From an uncultured Nitrosospira sp. (GTDB lineage Bacteria > Nitrospirota > Nitrospiria > Nitrospirales > Nitrospiraceae): DNA of 48,884 nucleotides. Where the stretch lies: contig CAADGK010000076.1 of the NCBI GenBank assembly GCA_900696515.1, positions 1 through 48,884 on the forward strand, in the 5' to 3' direction. Every line of letters begins with the position of its first letter. The first letter of the stretch is position 1. Shown piece after piece: positions 16,072 to 24,868 of the stretch. The notes below the pieces were generated by a model, which saw only the letters and a list, made by a program, of their open reading frames with translations, was not told where the DNA came from and ran no database searches. The position numbers and the translations under genes were made by a program.

Positions 16072-16797
16072 GTGAAGACTTTGCTGATGGTTCTAGCGCT
16101 CGCCATGCTAACTGGATGTGCGGCGAGCAAAGGGTTTGATCGTGGTGCGCTCAGGAGCTCTGCTGGTCCAGTCACGACGGACCAAGCAATTGAGGATGTC
16201 CTCGCCCTCAAACCTCAGCTGCCAGCTCCATTTAAACTGGGGGTGTATCTGAATAGCCATTCCTGGATATACAAGAAACGCTTCTGGACCGATGAGGAAC
16301 AAAACCAATTGTTGGCCTTCGGAAGCCAACTCAAGGCTGCAGGTATCATTACAGACATTTACTTGATCTCCGAAGACACCGTTCCAGGAAGTAATCGGTG
16401 GACATTTGACAGCTGGGCAAATCGGGAGCTGAAAGACCTGCGTCTAGCGGCAGCTCGATACGGAGCGGATGCCGTGCTTCTCATCACCGATGTTTCGGCG
16501 GTCGATCGTTATAACAACCCTGCAGCGTTCTTGTACTGGACCATTATCGGAGCATATCTGGCCCCTGGCACGCATAGTGACGCACTGGTTATGCTCAGGT
16601 CCTCTCTATGGGATGTTCGAAACGGGTATCTTTACGCGACGCAAGATGCCGAGGGCATGGCAAAAAAAATTGGCCCGGCACTTATTCTGGAAGATACTGT
16701 TTCTATCGATGAAGCAAAGAAAGTGGCTATCGCCGATTTTGGAGCAAAGCTTACCGAACGTCTAATGCGGCTCAATGCAGCAAAGTCGTCTCCCTAA
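16072..16797 (+). CDS. Lipoprotein of unknown function
   Basis: The GTG start has an excellent ribosome site (GAGGAGGTCC). The 241-residue protein begins with a lipoprotein signal, M-K-T-L-L-M-V-L-A-L-A-M-L-T-G-C, so it is anchored at Cys16. The mature domain includes L-R-L-A-A-A-R-Y-G-A-D-A-V-L-L-I-T-D-V and W-T-I-I-G-A-Y-L-A-P-G-T, alternating strand and helix as in periplasmic lipoproteins of unknown role. It stands alone, 274 bp before a nuclease tail remnant. Confidence 0.75.
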   Translation: MKTLLMVLALAMLTGCAASKGFDRGALRSSAGPVTTDQAIEDVLALKPQLPAPFKLGVYLNSHSWIYKKRFWTDEEQNQLLAFGSQLKAAGIITDIYLISEDTVPGSNRWTFDSWANRELKDLRLAAARYGADAVLLITDVSAVDRYNNPAAFLYWTIIGAYLAPGTHSDALVMLRSSLWDVRNGYLYATQDAEGMAKKIGPALILEDTVSIDEAKKVAIADFGAKLTERLMRLNAAKSSP

Positions 16798-17152
16798 CCA
16801 TGTTCTAGCACTTGGAGGAAAATCTGGTCACGGTTTTGTTCACGATTGCAGGTATGTCTCCATCACCACTGATCGCTGTCGATTGACAGCTAAGCATTTG
16901 CTCTATAATGAGAAAAGATCCATCTGTCCTTCCTGATCGCTGCACTGTCTCTAAGGCGCTTTGTCCGTCTTAACATTATCTGACATCGTGGCCCCCCCCT
17001 ATTCCCCAGCGGATGTGAAAGCCAAGTAAGAGCCTTTCAATTGTAGGCTCAATTCGCTGATGGACCGTAGACCACCCGACGCACTGTTGGATGTGTCGCA
17101 GATCTCCCATTTCTGGAATCGTCTCTGCGGTCCAATAGGGCCTACTCACCTG
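16798..17152. other. Intergenic region, no gene seen
   Basis: No convincing reading frame. It leads into the nuclease tail remnant at 17153-17240; beyond that, 17241-17542 also shows no supported gene. Confidence 0.35.
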
Positions 17153-17240
17153 CTATTCCGTCCTTTGCAGATGGTTCAACAGATCCGCGAGCGCACTTCG
17201 GTCTTGGCCAGTTGCCTATCCGCGTCTACATTATGCCCTT
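17153..17240 (-). pseudogene. Remnant of an S1/P1 nuclease gene 3' end
   Basis: Read on the minus strand, this 88-bp piece aligns with the last codons of the intact nuclease gene (13490-13577), including the stop codon and the L-A-D-L-L-N-H-L-Q segment, with the central block CAGATGGTTCAACAGATCCG shared in the plus orientation. It is a third trace of this nuclease gene, in the opposite orientation. Confidence 0.65.
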
Positions 17241-17542
17241 CCAAGTGGGGCGGTTTTGGTGAGGGGCAACCTACGCTGGCCCGTGGTTATAGTGACCATG
17301 ACAATTTCACGGGAGGGATGTCACGGTATAAAAGCAGGAGGTCAGGGGGAATTTCAGTGGCATCAGGGAAATCCCTATAGACTAACAGTGGGACAAGCAT
17401 ACACTCGTGGTTATTAAGGAGGCACGGCTCCGTGATTAAATTGTGATTCGAAATAGCGATTATGCAAAACGCAAGTACCACCAGACCGTTCATCGCAGGT
17501 TTGCTTGCACAAACCAGGGCAAAGAACTAGATCCTAGAGGCC

Positions 17543-17935
17543 TCATTTGGTGAGAGGATCACCCATTTTTATAGAAGAGATCGCTTCCTGGAGTGAGGCG
17601 AAACTTGAAACAAACTTGGTGATATTTGCAAGGGTAAGCAGCTCCTTTACATAGGGAGACGGCTGAGCGATCACCACCATCAGACCGGCCTCCGTCCAGG
17701 TACGCCAGGTGATTGTAATTAACGCTAAGGCCACACTATCAACGAATGGCACCTCCGTGAGGTGCAGAATCAACGAGCGGCATCCCTCGGCGCGAAGTTT
17801 CGTGACCGATTCCTGGAATGGGCGTCGCGCTTGGAACGTTATGGGTCCATGGAAGCTGAGTACAAAGCGCCCTAGTACTACTCGCTTCACTATTCGCAGG
17901 TTATCGTCTTCATGAAGAACAATCTCGGTATCCAT
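17543..17935 (-). CDS. STAS domain protein (anti-sigma factor antagonist-like)
   Basis: This 130-residue single-domain protein carries the STAS pattern: a first strand R-F-V-L-S-F-H-G-P-I-T-F, then G-C-R-S-L-I-L-H-L-T-E-V and V-P-F-V-D-S-V-A-L-A-L-I. The Ser in D-S-V is where SpoIIAA-like proteins are phosphorylated. Such proteins regulate sigma factors or sensor complexes through partner switching; no kinase or phosphatase partner is next to it. No clear ribosome site is visible. Confidence 0.75.
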   Translation of the reverse strand: MDTEIVLHEDDNLRIVKRVVLGRFVLSFHGPITFQARRPFQESVTKLRAEGCRSLILHLTEVPFVDSVALALITITWRTWTEAGLMVVIAQPSPYVKELLTLANITKFVSSFASLQEAISSIKMGDPLTK

Positions 17936-18799
17936 GTAACTATGTCGGCCTAAGGAGGTATAAACTTTAGGCTTAGTCCTACATGCGCGTCACAAAAATG
18001 ATGACAAATAGTCAGCGGCCAATGATAATTGTGCTCAGAATGCCATCTTGTGACGATCCTTCCCTATCTGCGTAGAGGTGTAATGAGCCGCAGTCACAGC
18101 TCCAGGGTAACCGAGAGCGAAAGGTGAGAAGGGAGATGGGATGACCACGGCATTCCATCCTCAGTCGGGGGTCTATCGTTCATCGGCTGTCTGGCCAAGA
18201 GTGGGTACACATCGTGAACGGGCGTCTATGTCGTCCTTCCTGCAGCCCGTCTCTATCCAAACCTACGCGCTCTTAGGAATTGTCACCGGCATCCTCTTTC
18301 TATGGCGCAGCAGTCTGCGGTTGTTCAGCGTGCCACTTTCTACATCAGCACAGTTTCCTGATCTTCTAATCGTCATCGCGAGGCCCATCGGGTTCATCGG
18401 GGGCGCTGTCTCTTCTTGGACTAGGTGGCCCTTCTCTACAATGCGCTTATGGCGGCTGCCTATTTGATGGCCATGGTATCAAGCCCTTCTGCCGATTGAG
18501 AACATGCGGGAATTGGCCGCGCTGTCTGCCTTCGCATTTCTCTATATCGCTTCGCAAGGCTCAGGGATATGGAGTGTGGACGCGGCGTGTATACACGTCT
18601 TTCAGAGCCTCAAACAATGTATGAGGACTAAAAAATTCTCATCACGCGTTGACAGCCGGTGTGCAGTTGAATGTGCTCCCCATAAATACAGATTTTCCTA
18701 CTGAGCGATGGTGAGGGAATCGACTGTTGAGGGTATTCACATAATGCTGTCGCACTGCCTACTAACCGCTCTTGCCCAACCAAAAGGGATCCACGAGAC
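17936..18799. other. Gap with weak membrane-protein traces only
   Basis: The plus strand has hydrophobic runs (Y-A-L-L-G-I-V-T-G-I-L-F-L near 18270 and A-A-Y-L-M-A-M-V near 18450) in different frames, which could be remains of a small membrane protein. Stops and shifts break it and no intact gene can be supported. Confidence 0.3.
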
Positions 18800-19963
18800 A
18801 TGGAATCCGTAGACATCTTGAAGATGGCTGTGAGAGGCGAAGATGGTCACCATCAATTCAGGACAGATGTCACAAACGTGGATGCGTTGGCGGCAGACAT
18901 GGTGGCGTTCAGCAATTCAGAGGGCGGGAAAATTCTCATTGGGGTAAATGTAGATGGGACGCTTTCTTTTTTGTCACAGGAAGCCACCCGGCGCCTGAAC
19001 CAGCTCGTCTCGAATGCTGCGTCTCAATCTGTTCGGCCGCCCATTAGTCCTAGAACTGAGACTGTCTCCGTTTTGGGAGGGCTTGTCTTGGTGGTCCATG
19101 TAGCTGAGGGTATGAGGAAGCCCTACATCGACAATGAGGGAACCATTTGGATTAAGAGCAGTTCAGACAAGCGTAAGGTAACCTCAGGCGAAGAGATCCA
19201 GACGATGTACCAGGCCTCGGGGGTTCTTCATGGGGATGAGCTACCTGCACATGGACTGACCATCGCTGATCTGGATACCGAATATTTCAAAGTGTTCTTT
19301 GAGCGAACCTTCGGGAAGTCAGTAGTGAACCATGAGATACCGTTACCCGGATTGCTCCAAAATATGAACCTCATGAAGGGCGATGTGTTGAATAGGAGTG
19401 GCGCGCTGTTATTCGCGAAGAATCCCAATGTCGCGCTGCCTCATTGTCTAGTGAACGTTGTTGTTTATTCACGATCCGAGATCGATGCAGAGACGTGTGT
19501 CGATAGCCGTGACATCTTGGGCAAGATCGCTGACATTTTCTTTAAAAGCATGGGATTTGTTCTCGGACACCTCGGTCCTGAGAAGACAACGTCAGGAAGT
19601 ACCGCGTCTGGTGGTCGCAAAGTCCCACAGGTCGTCCTCGAAGAGCTCATCGCCAATGCGTTACTACACCGTGACTATTTTGTACCCGCGCCGATCAGGA
19701 TCTCTATTTTTAGAGACCGGGTTGACATCATGAGTCCAGGTAATTTACCGCACAAGGTCACGGTTGAAAACATTCAATGGGGGAACGCATATATTCGGAA
19801 TCCAATTCTTACATCGTTCGCCACGAAGTTACTTCCGTATCGCGGTCACGAGAACGGAATCGTGAGAGCCTTAAAGGCGTATCCGCATATCGAATTTAAG
19901 AATGATCGTGAAGGGAACGCATTCAAAGCCACTATCCGACTTCCACCCCTGGACAATCTCTAG
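18800..19963 (+). CDS. AlbA/Schlafen-type ATP-binding protein (RecG-like regulator family)
   Basis: The 387-residue protein has an N-terminal AlbA_2 domain (A-D-M-V-A-F-S-N-S-E-G-G-K-I-L-I-G-V) and a C-terminal GHKL-like ATP-binding half with E-E-L-I-A-N-A-L-L-H-R-D-Y and R-V-D-I-M-S-P-G-N-L-P. The family is often annotated as a putative transcriptional regulator and resembles parts of anti-phage Schlafen-type proteins, but its role is generally unproven. The C-terminal winged helix usual in longer members is missing. It ends 3 bp before a convergent small gene. Confidence 0.8.
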   Translation: MESVDILKMAVRGEDGHHQFRTDVTNVDALAADMVAFSNSEGGKILIGVNVDGTLSFLSQEATRRLNQLVSNAASQSVRPPISPRTETVSVLGGLVLVVHVAEGMRKPYIDNEGTIWIKSSSDKRKVTSGEEIQTMYQASGVLHGDELPAHGLTIADLDTEYFKVFFERTFGKSVVNHEIPLPGLLQNMNLMKGDVLNRSGALLFAKNPNVALPHCLVNVVVYSRSEIDAETCVDSRDILGKIADIFFKSMGFVLGHLGPEKTTSGSTASGGRKVPQVVLEELIANALLHRDYFVPAPIRISIFRDRVDIMSPGNLPHKVTVENIQWGNAYIRNPILTSFATKLLPYRGHENGIVRALKAYPHIEFKNDREGNAFKATIRLPPLDNL

Positions 19964-19966
19964 CAG

Positions 19967-20254
19967 TTACCTTTTATGTTCATGCGTTTGGGGGAAGATG
20001 CTGATCCCATTGGCGTTCACATAGACCTTTTTTCCGAAATGTTGCTTGATGGTCGGAAGGACCTTCTCCCGCATCAACGCTTGCAGGGTCGCGAGCGTGA
20101 CTTCGTCGAAATAGTTCCTGGAGAATTCTAGTTCCGATAGGCGTGGACCATCATTAAACTGGAACAGCTTCGGGACGACTCTCATTGTAACCTGTTGATA
20201 GCCGGCTGACTTCAGGGCCGCGAGAATCGCCTGGTTCTTGGTCACGTCTGGCAT
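19967..20254 (-). CDS. Hypothetical small protein
   Basis: A 95-residue protein beginning MPDVTKNQAILAALKSAGYQ with AAGGTG upstream as ribosome site. It looks like a compact soluble alpha/beta domain (V-T-M-R-V-V-P-K-L-F-Q-F, then a helical stretch and K-K-V-Y-V-N-A-N-G). No family recognised. It is divergent from the receiver gene, sharing a 75-bp promoter region. Confidence 0.6.
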   Translation of the reverse strand: MPDVTKNQAILAALKSAGYQQVTMRVVPKLFQFNDGPRLSELEFSRNYFDEVTLATLQALMREKVLPTIKQHFGKKVYVNANGISIFPQTHEHKR

Positions 20255-20329
20255 AGGGGTACACCTTGTCTAGGTTTATGTATGAAAGAACTATTAATGG
20301 TTTAATGCGTTCCTTGTAGGGGGGCGAAC

Positions 20330-20731
20330 ATGCTTCAACCCGCGCGTGCCATCAAAATTCTGGTTATAAACGACAGCGTGGATTTTCATTTGCTGATTGA
20401 AAGTTACTTGGAAGACTATGGGATATTCTGTCTCAGTGAAACGGATGTCGTGCAAGGCACTGCTACCGCGATTCGAGAACAACCGGATCTCATTTTGTTC
20501 GATATTGACTTACCAGGAGGAGGGGGCCTGCTTTTCCTCGATCGACTCAGATCTACTCTTCCCATTTCGAACATTCCCGTTATTGTGGTCACGGCGCAGA
20601 CCGCTCCAGGCATTCAAGCCACCGCACGAGCCCAAAGCGCTGTGGCTGTGCTTGATAAACCTATTAAGAAGGAAGACTTAATCGATGTCATCAGGCAGGT
20701 GCTCGGAACGCCACCACCCAATAGGTGTTAA
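20330..20731 (+). CDS. Stand-alone response regulator receiver domain
   Basis: The 133-residue protein is a single REC domain: phosphoacceptor Asp in L-I-L-F-D-I-D-L-P-G, Thr in I-V-V-T-A and Lys in L-D-K-P-I. The first acidic pair that binds Mg is N-D (I-L-V-I-N-D-S-V-D) instead of the common D-D, which may weaken or alter phosphorylation. No output domain, so it probably acts by protein contact, like CheY or Spo0F. No histidine kinase is next to it. Confidence 0.85.
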   Translation: MLQPARAIKILVINDSVDFHLLIESYLEDYGIFCLSETDVVQGTATAIREQPDLILFDIDLPGGGGLLFLDRLRSTLPISNIPVIVVTAQTAPGIQATARAQSAVAVLDKPIKKEDLIDVIRQVLGTPPPNRC

Positions 20732-21361
20732 CCGTCGCCTCGGACAAGAAATGGAGCAAGGTCTCACGAAAACGGCCAGCCAGTGATCGGTTCATTTTCA
20801 TTGCTACCTTAGTCATGAGTTTTCTCTGCTACGATTCATTCTGACCGGTCTCGGCATCATGCGATCAGGTGACGAAACCTTCCCGAAAGACTTCGAACAG
20901 AAAATCTAAATCCCTGCATGGTCTGTATGTCACAGTACGGTACCTGGAGATTCATCCCGCCTCCCACGAATTAAGCGCGTCACTCAAAATTACACATCGT
21001 CGATTGCAATGTCTTCTTTCATTTCAGCTCGGTGCGCAATGCTCGGGCTAAATGGGGGCATGCTAGGGCCATTTGCACCCACAGCAAGTCTTTTGGCCCT
21101 AAGACCACTTTTGCGTGATTCCGGCGAAATTTAGTTTGTTCCCGCAGAAGCATTCGACCTAGCCATCTCACCGTTCGCCCTACCAATCGAGCCGAGTGCG
21201 CTCCCACACTTCTGCGATTCGCTGATCCAGAGCGTGGGTAAGGTATGGTTCATTCGGCACGTTTGTCTGTCCATGCGGCCCAACACCAGAAAAGTAGGCC
21301 AGCGGGAACTTGAGGAAGCGGTTAGTGGCGTGGTCTTCATCACCCTAAGGAGGACCTGACG
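20732..21361. other. Intergenic region, no gene seen
   Basis: No reading frame with support. The last 20 bp carry an AAGGAGG ribosome site belonging to the IS3 remnant that follows. Confidence 0.35.
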
Positions 21362-21755
21362 ATGGCACGACGACGAGGGCATCCGGAGGCGCAGATTCTG
21401 GCCGCCGTGCGCCAGGCCGAGAGTGGAACGAGGCCCGAGGAATCTGTCGCACGGTGGGCATCATCGAGCAGACAGTCTACGTGTGGAAGCGTAAGTGTGC
21501 GGGGCTTGGGCTGAGCGAACTGTACGGGAAGAACACAGCACACTGAAACGCGTGGTGACGGATCTCTCGCTGGATCGTCATATGCTGCAGGAAGATTGTC
21601 CGAAAACAGCTCTAAGGCCTCGGGACCGGCTGGCGCGGGCGTCGTTGTGGTACCATAGCCATTGCGATCCCCGAGTAACCTTGCGGATGCGCCTCCGCGT
21701 CCCGGATCCTTCACGGACGCTCGGTTTTCATCTGTCGAGGGTCGCCAACCATTGA
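21362..21755 (+). pseudogene. IS3-family transposase remnant
   Basis: After CTAAGGAGG a frame opens M-A-R-R-R-G-H-P-E-A-Q-I-L-A-A-V-R-Q-A-E and soon shifts: T-V-G-I-I-E-Q-T-V-Y-V-W-K-R and L-K-R-V-V-T-D-L-S-L-D-R-H-M-L appear in other frames. These are the helix-turn-helix and leucine-zipper parts of an IS3 OrfA. A short start of OrfB (R-P-R-D-R-L-A-R-A, D-P-R-V-T-L-R-M-R-L-R) follows, then it ends. No terminal repeats were found. Confidence 0.6.
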
Positions 21756-22199
21756 GGGGTCTAACGAAACATTTCAGTCTCGCTCACTCCACGTGGTCGG
21801 CGCAGACGCTGCCCGCCCCATTGCTTCGTGCACAACTCCAGCCACTAAATGTTGGACCAAATAGTAGACAATGACCGGAACCATGCCCAGAGAGTACGAA
21901 GCCAGTGCGGCAGGCCAGCTAATGCATCATGGGGTCGCTCTTCGTTGTAACTGTGTTATCTCGCGGACCTGATCCAATGACTCGAACACATGCGCATCTC
22001 CCTCAGATTGGTACAAAAAAGGCGGGGCCGACCACTGGAGGATAAAAATGGGGAGGTCGTGGATTACGTACGCGTGGAACTGGTAAAAGCTTGTCTGCAC
22101 ATTTGGAGCGACAAGGGGCAGGCCTCCCGTCATGAGAAGAATAAAGCCTTTTATTTTTGCCAAATGTTCAGTTTGTGCGCAATTGAAAAGGAGATACCT

Positions 22200-24854
22200 A
22201 TGACCTTAGCTCTTGTTCTATCGGGTGGAGGTGCGAGAGGTGATTTCGAAGTGGGCGCCGTCGAGTGCATTTACGAACGTGGCTTTCGCCCAGACATACT
22301 CGTGGGTACTTCGGTAGGTGCCATCAACGCCGCGAAGCTGGCCGAGGGTGAAGTCGGATCGGACCAAGGATTGCAGGGGCTCAGGAAGATATGGCTTTCG
22401 CTTCTATGGAACAGTGATATGTGGGGGCCGGAAGCCTGGATCAAGAAAATAGACCCCGTTTTGGCTAATGCGTTGATCAATGGCAGCATGCCCAGGATCA
22501 GTGGGCCGATATCCACGCCCGCCCCTTCTGCGGCCGGTTGGCCAGGTGAACTTGCCTATGGTTTTAATAACCTTATTATCGGAGCTTCCTGGCTTACACA
22601 GGATGGACAGGCCCTCTTGACGGCCATTGGCCAATTTGTTTCAGCAAGGGCGCTGTTTAACCTTAAGCCTATTGAGGCAAGAATCCTATATGGTGGTCTT
22701 GATGAAACGCGAGTGCGGGCTTGGGCCGACACTGGAAAGAAACTTCGCCTTGCAGCGGTGAATCTCGAAACAGGAAAACTTCGTTACGTTACAGAAACAG
22801 GTGCTGTGGTCGAGTCCGATCATGTCTCCCCAGTACAGTTTGTGCGGGAGACAACGCCTCGGATTAAGCAGCTGGAAGCGGACATTGCAGCTGTGCGCGA
22901 TGAGATATCAAATCTGCAGGCGGATCTCATGACGGCAGCTCCCGGTGCCAAAGCAGGGCTGGTCGGACAGATCCGCACTCTCCATACGCAACTTACATCC
23001 CTGCTAGCTCAGCTGGATAACGCTAAAATTCATCTACCGCTTGCTCCCCTTAGGGTGAGCGTCGCTGAAGGAGCCATTGCCTCTTCTTCGATAGCCGTGG
23101 TCTTTCCCCCTGCCCGGCTTGGGGATGGTTTCTACGTCGACGGTGGACATCGAGACATCCTCCCACTTAAGGCTGCTCTTGATCTCGGTGCGAATAACGT
23201 CATCGCCGTGCTAGCCTCTCCGCCGGAACTTGATGCACCCACACTTGAGAACTCCGCACCCAATTTGGAGTCGTACGCCAGCGCAACAGTTCCTGGCATT
23301 GGCGCGCGCGCACTCATTGGTATGCAGCTTGACGAGATTCTGCACAATGAGATTAGTCCACCAGCTACATGGACGGGAACTTTTCACTTGATTGCACCGA
23401 CAATCGGACTTCACGAAATGTTGACCATCGATCCGGGGCTAATCCGAATCAATATGGACTACGGATACATGCGTGCAGCAGACACACTCGACGGTATTGA
23501 TCGAAAATCATTGACGGCACAAGACGTGGATCAAATTGCCCTGTTGCGTGCTCAACAATGGCGCAAGGAATGCCAACTCTTTGGGCGACCGATCCCTACT
23601 GCTCCAGACGATGACCTAGGCATAGGCATGCCGCAGCCTTCTCGCCTGAGTGAGATCCGTGATTTGGCAGCACAGGTCAAGTCAATCGTAAATCGGCGGC
23701 GCGCTTCAGGCCGGGCACTGCCGGCGCGTGCCATCCGATGGGGGGAGACATGGGAGCTACATCCATGGCGCGTTGAAATTAATGAAGCTGGAGCTCCGGT
23801 TACAGCGATTGCCCCCAGCACAGATGAACTCCTAGTTGCGGGAATCACCAATGAAGGGAAAGATAACGGCCGCCTGATGTTTGCTCACTGGGCACCGGCA
23901 AACGGCTGGCGTGGATGGCTGCCGGTCGAATTTGGCTATGGAGGCTCACTAAGCTTTATTGGTACCGCCAGAGATGTTGATAGAAGTCAGAGCTATGTAT
24001 TGTGGATTGGCACGGATGGTTGGGTATACCATCGAGTGCGCAGAGTCGATGGACACTGGCAAACGACCTGGGTTGTCGGCAATAGTGTAAACGCACCCCT
24101 TCATGGCGTTCCAGGAGGCGCCGTACATGGCATTTCCTGTCAGCAGGGCATGCTTCACGTCTTCTACACCAATACGCAAGGCCGTATTATCTTTGCAAGG
24201 CGCGATACGGCTGGCGGCGGCACTTGGCCCGAACATGCCGGCTTGTCGGGAGTAGCTACTGCTCCCGGAGGACATGTTACCGCCGTTTGCCGACGACCAG
24301 GTCAATTGGATGTTTTCTGCGTGGGCACTGATGGAGGTATCTATACGGCTTCTTGGAGCGTCGGTAGTAGTTGGAGCCCTTGGTCGAAAATCGGTAATAC
24401 GGTAGCACGCGCGGGTAACTACGTCAGTGCGGTATCCCGTAACAGAGACAAGATCGATATCTTCGTGGTCGATACCCAGGGGCGAACCATGAGCGCTGCA
24501 TGGGACCCTGATCAGGGTTGGCGCGGTTGGTGGCATATCCAGAATGGCATGGCGGGGCCTACTGGCTTTGTGACTTGTGTGAGTCGCAATCTAGATTTGC
24601 TCGATATATTCGTTCGTGGCACAGATGGCCGCGTATATACAGCGGCCTGGTCTCCGTCTGGTGGCTGGGGAGGTTGGTGGCCAATCAACGAGGCTCGGAC
24701 CATCGGTCCTGTTTGGCCTGTGAGCCGCTCGCAGGATAAACTAGATATATTTTTCGCGGCTCCTGACGGCACCGTTCAAACCGCGGCGTGGCCCGTCAAC
24801 GGTGAATGGGGCGGGCCATGGCTCATCAAAGATCGGTGGGAGCTATATGAGTGA
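22200..24854 (+). CDS. Patatin-like phospholipase fused to a lectin-like beta-propeller
   Basis: The 884-residue protein starts after AAAGGAG. Residues 1-50 hold the patatin oxyanion loop G-G-G-A-R-G and the nucleophile Ser38 in G-T-S-V-G; the catalytic Asp314 is in V-D-G-G. Between them lies a long helical coiled-coil-like insert (about 220-280: Q-L-E-A-D-I-A-A-V-R-D-E-I). From about residue 525 six or seven repeats of about 45-50 residues follow, each with patterns like L-D-I-F-V-x-G-T-D-G-R-V-Y-T-A-A-W and G-W-G-G-W-W, as in PLL-type sugar-binding propellers (DUF346 repeats). It probably binds glycans and cleaves lipids, as toxin or scavenger. No signal peptide is visible. Confidence 0.85.
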   Translation: MTLALVLSGGGARGDFEVGAVECIYERGFRPDILVGTSVGAINAAKLAEGEVGSDQGLQGLRKIWLSLLWNSDMWGPEAWIKKIDPVLANALINGSMPRISGPISTPAPSAAGWPGELAYGFNNLIIGASWLTQDGQALLTAIGQFVSARALFNLKPIEARILYGGLDETRVRAWADTGKKLRLAAVNLETGKLRYVTETGAVVESDHVSPVQFVRETTPRIKQLEADIAAVRDEISNLQADLMTAAPGAKAGLVGQIRTLHTQLTSLLAQLDNAKIHLPLAPLRVSVAEGAIASSSIAVVFPPARLGDGFYVDGGHRDILPLKAALDLGANNVIAVLASPPELDAPTLENSAPNLESYASATVPGIGARALIGMQLDEILHNEISPPATWTGTFHLIAPTIGLHEMLTIDPGLIRINMDYGYMRAADTLDGIDRKSLTAQDVDQIALLRAQQWRKECQLFGRPIPTAPDDDLGIGMPQPSRLSEIRDLAAQVKSIVNRRRASGRALPARAIRWGETWELHPWRVEINEAGAPVTAIAPSTDELLVAGITNEGKDNGRLMFAHWAPANGWRGWLPVEFGYGGSLSFIGTARDVDRSQSYVLWIGTDGWVYHRVRRVDGHWQTTWVVGNSVNAPLHGVPGGAVHGISCQQGMLHVFYTNTQGRIIFARRDTAGGGTWPEHAGLSGVATAPGGHVTAVCRRPGQLDVFCVGTDGGIYTASWSVGSSWSPWSKIGNTVARAGNYVSAVSRNRDKIDIFVVDTQGRTMSAAWDPDQGWRGWWHIQNGMAGPTGFVTCVSRNLDLLDIFVRGTDGRVYTAAWSPSGGWGGWWPINEARTIGPVWPVSRSQDKLDIFFAAPDGTVQTAAWPVNGEWGGPWLIKDRWELYE

Positions 24855-24868
24855 AATAAAGTGGCTAG

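Noticed and set aside
17060-17380. 106-residue plus-strand frame
   Set aside because: It runs antisense across the nuclease tail remnant, so it is a chance frame.
18141-18467. Plus-strand frame with a hydrophobic stretch
   Set aside because: Possible decayed membrane protein, but no ribosome site, no family match and frame breaks; kept only as a trace in the gap entry.
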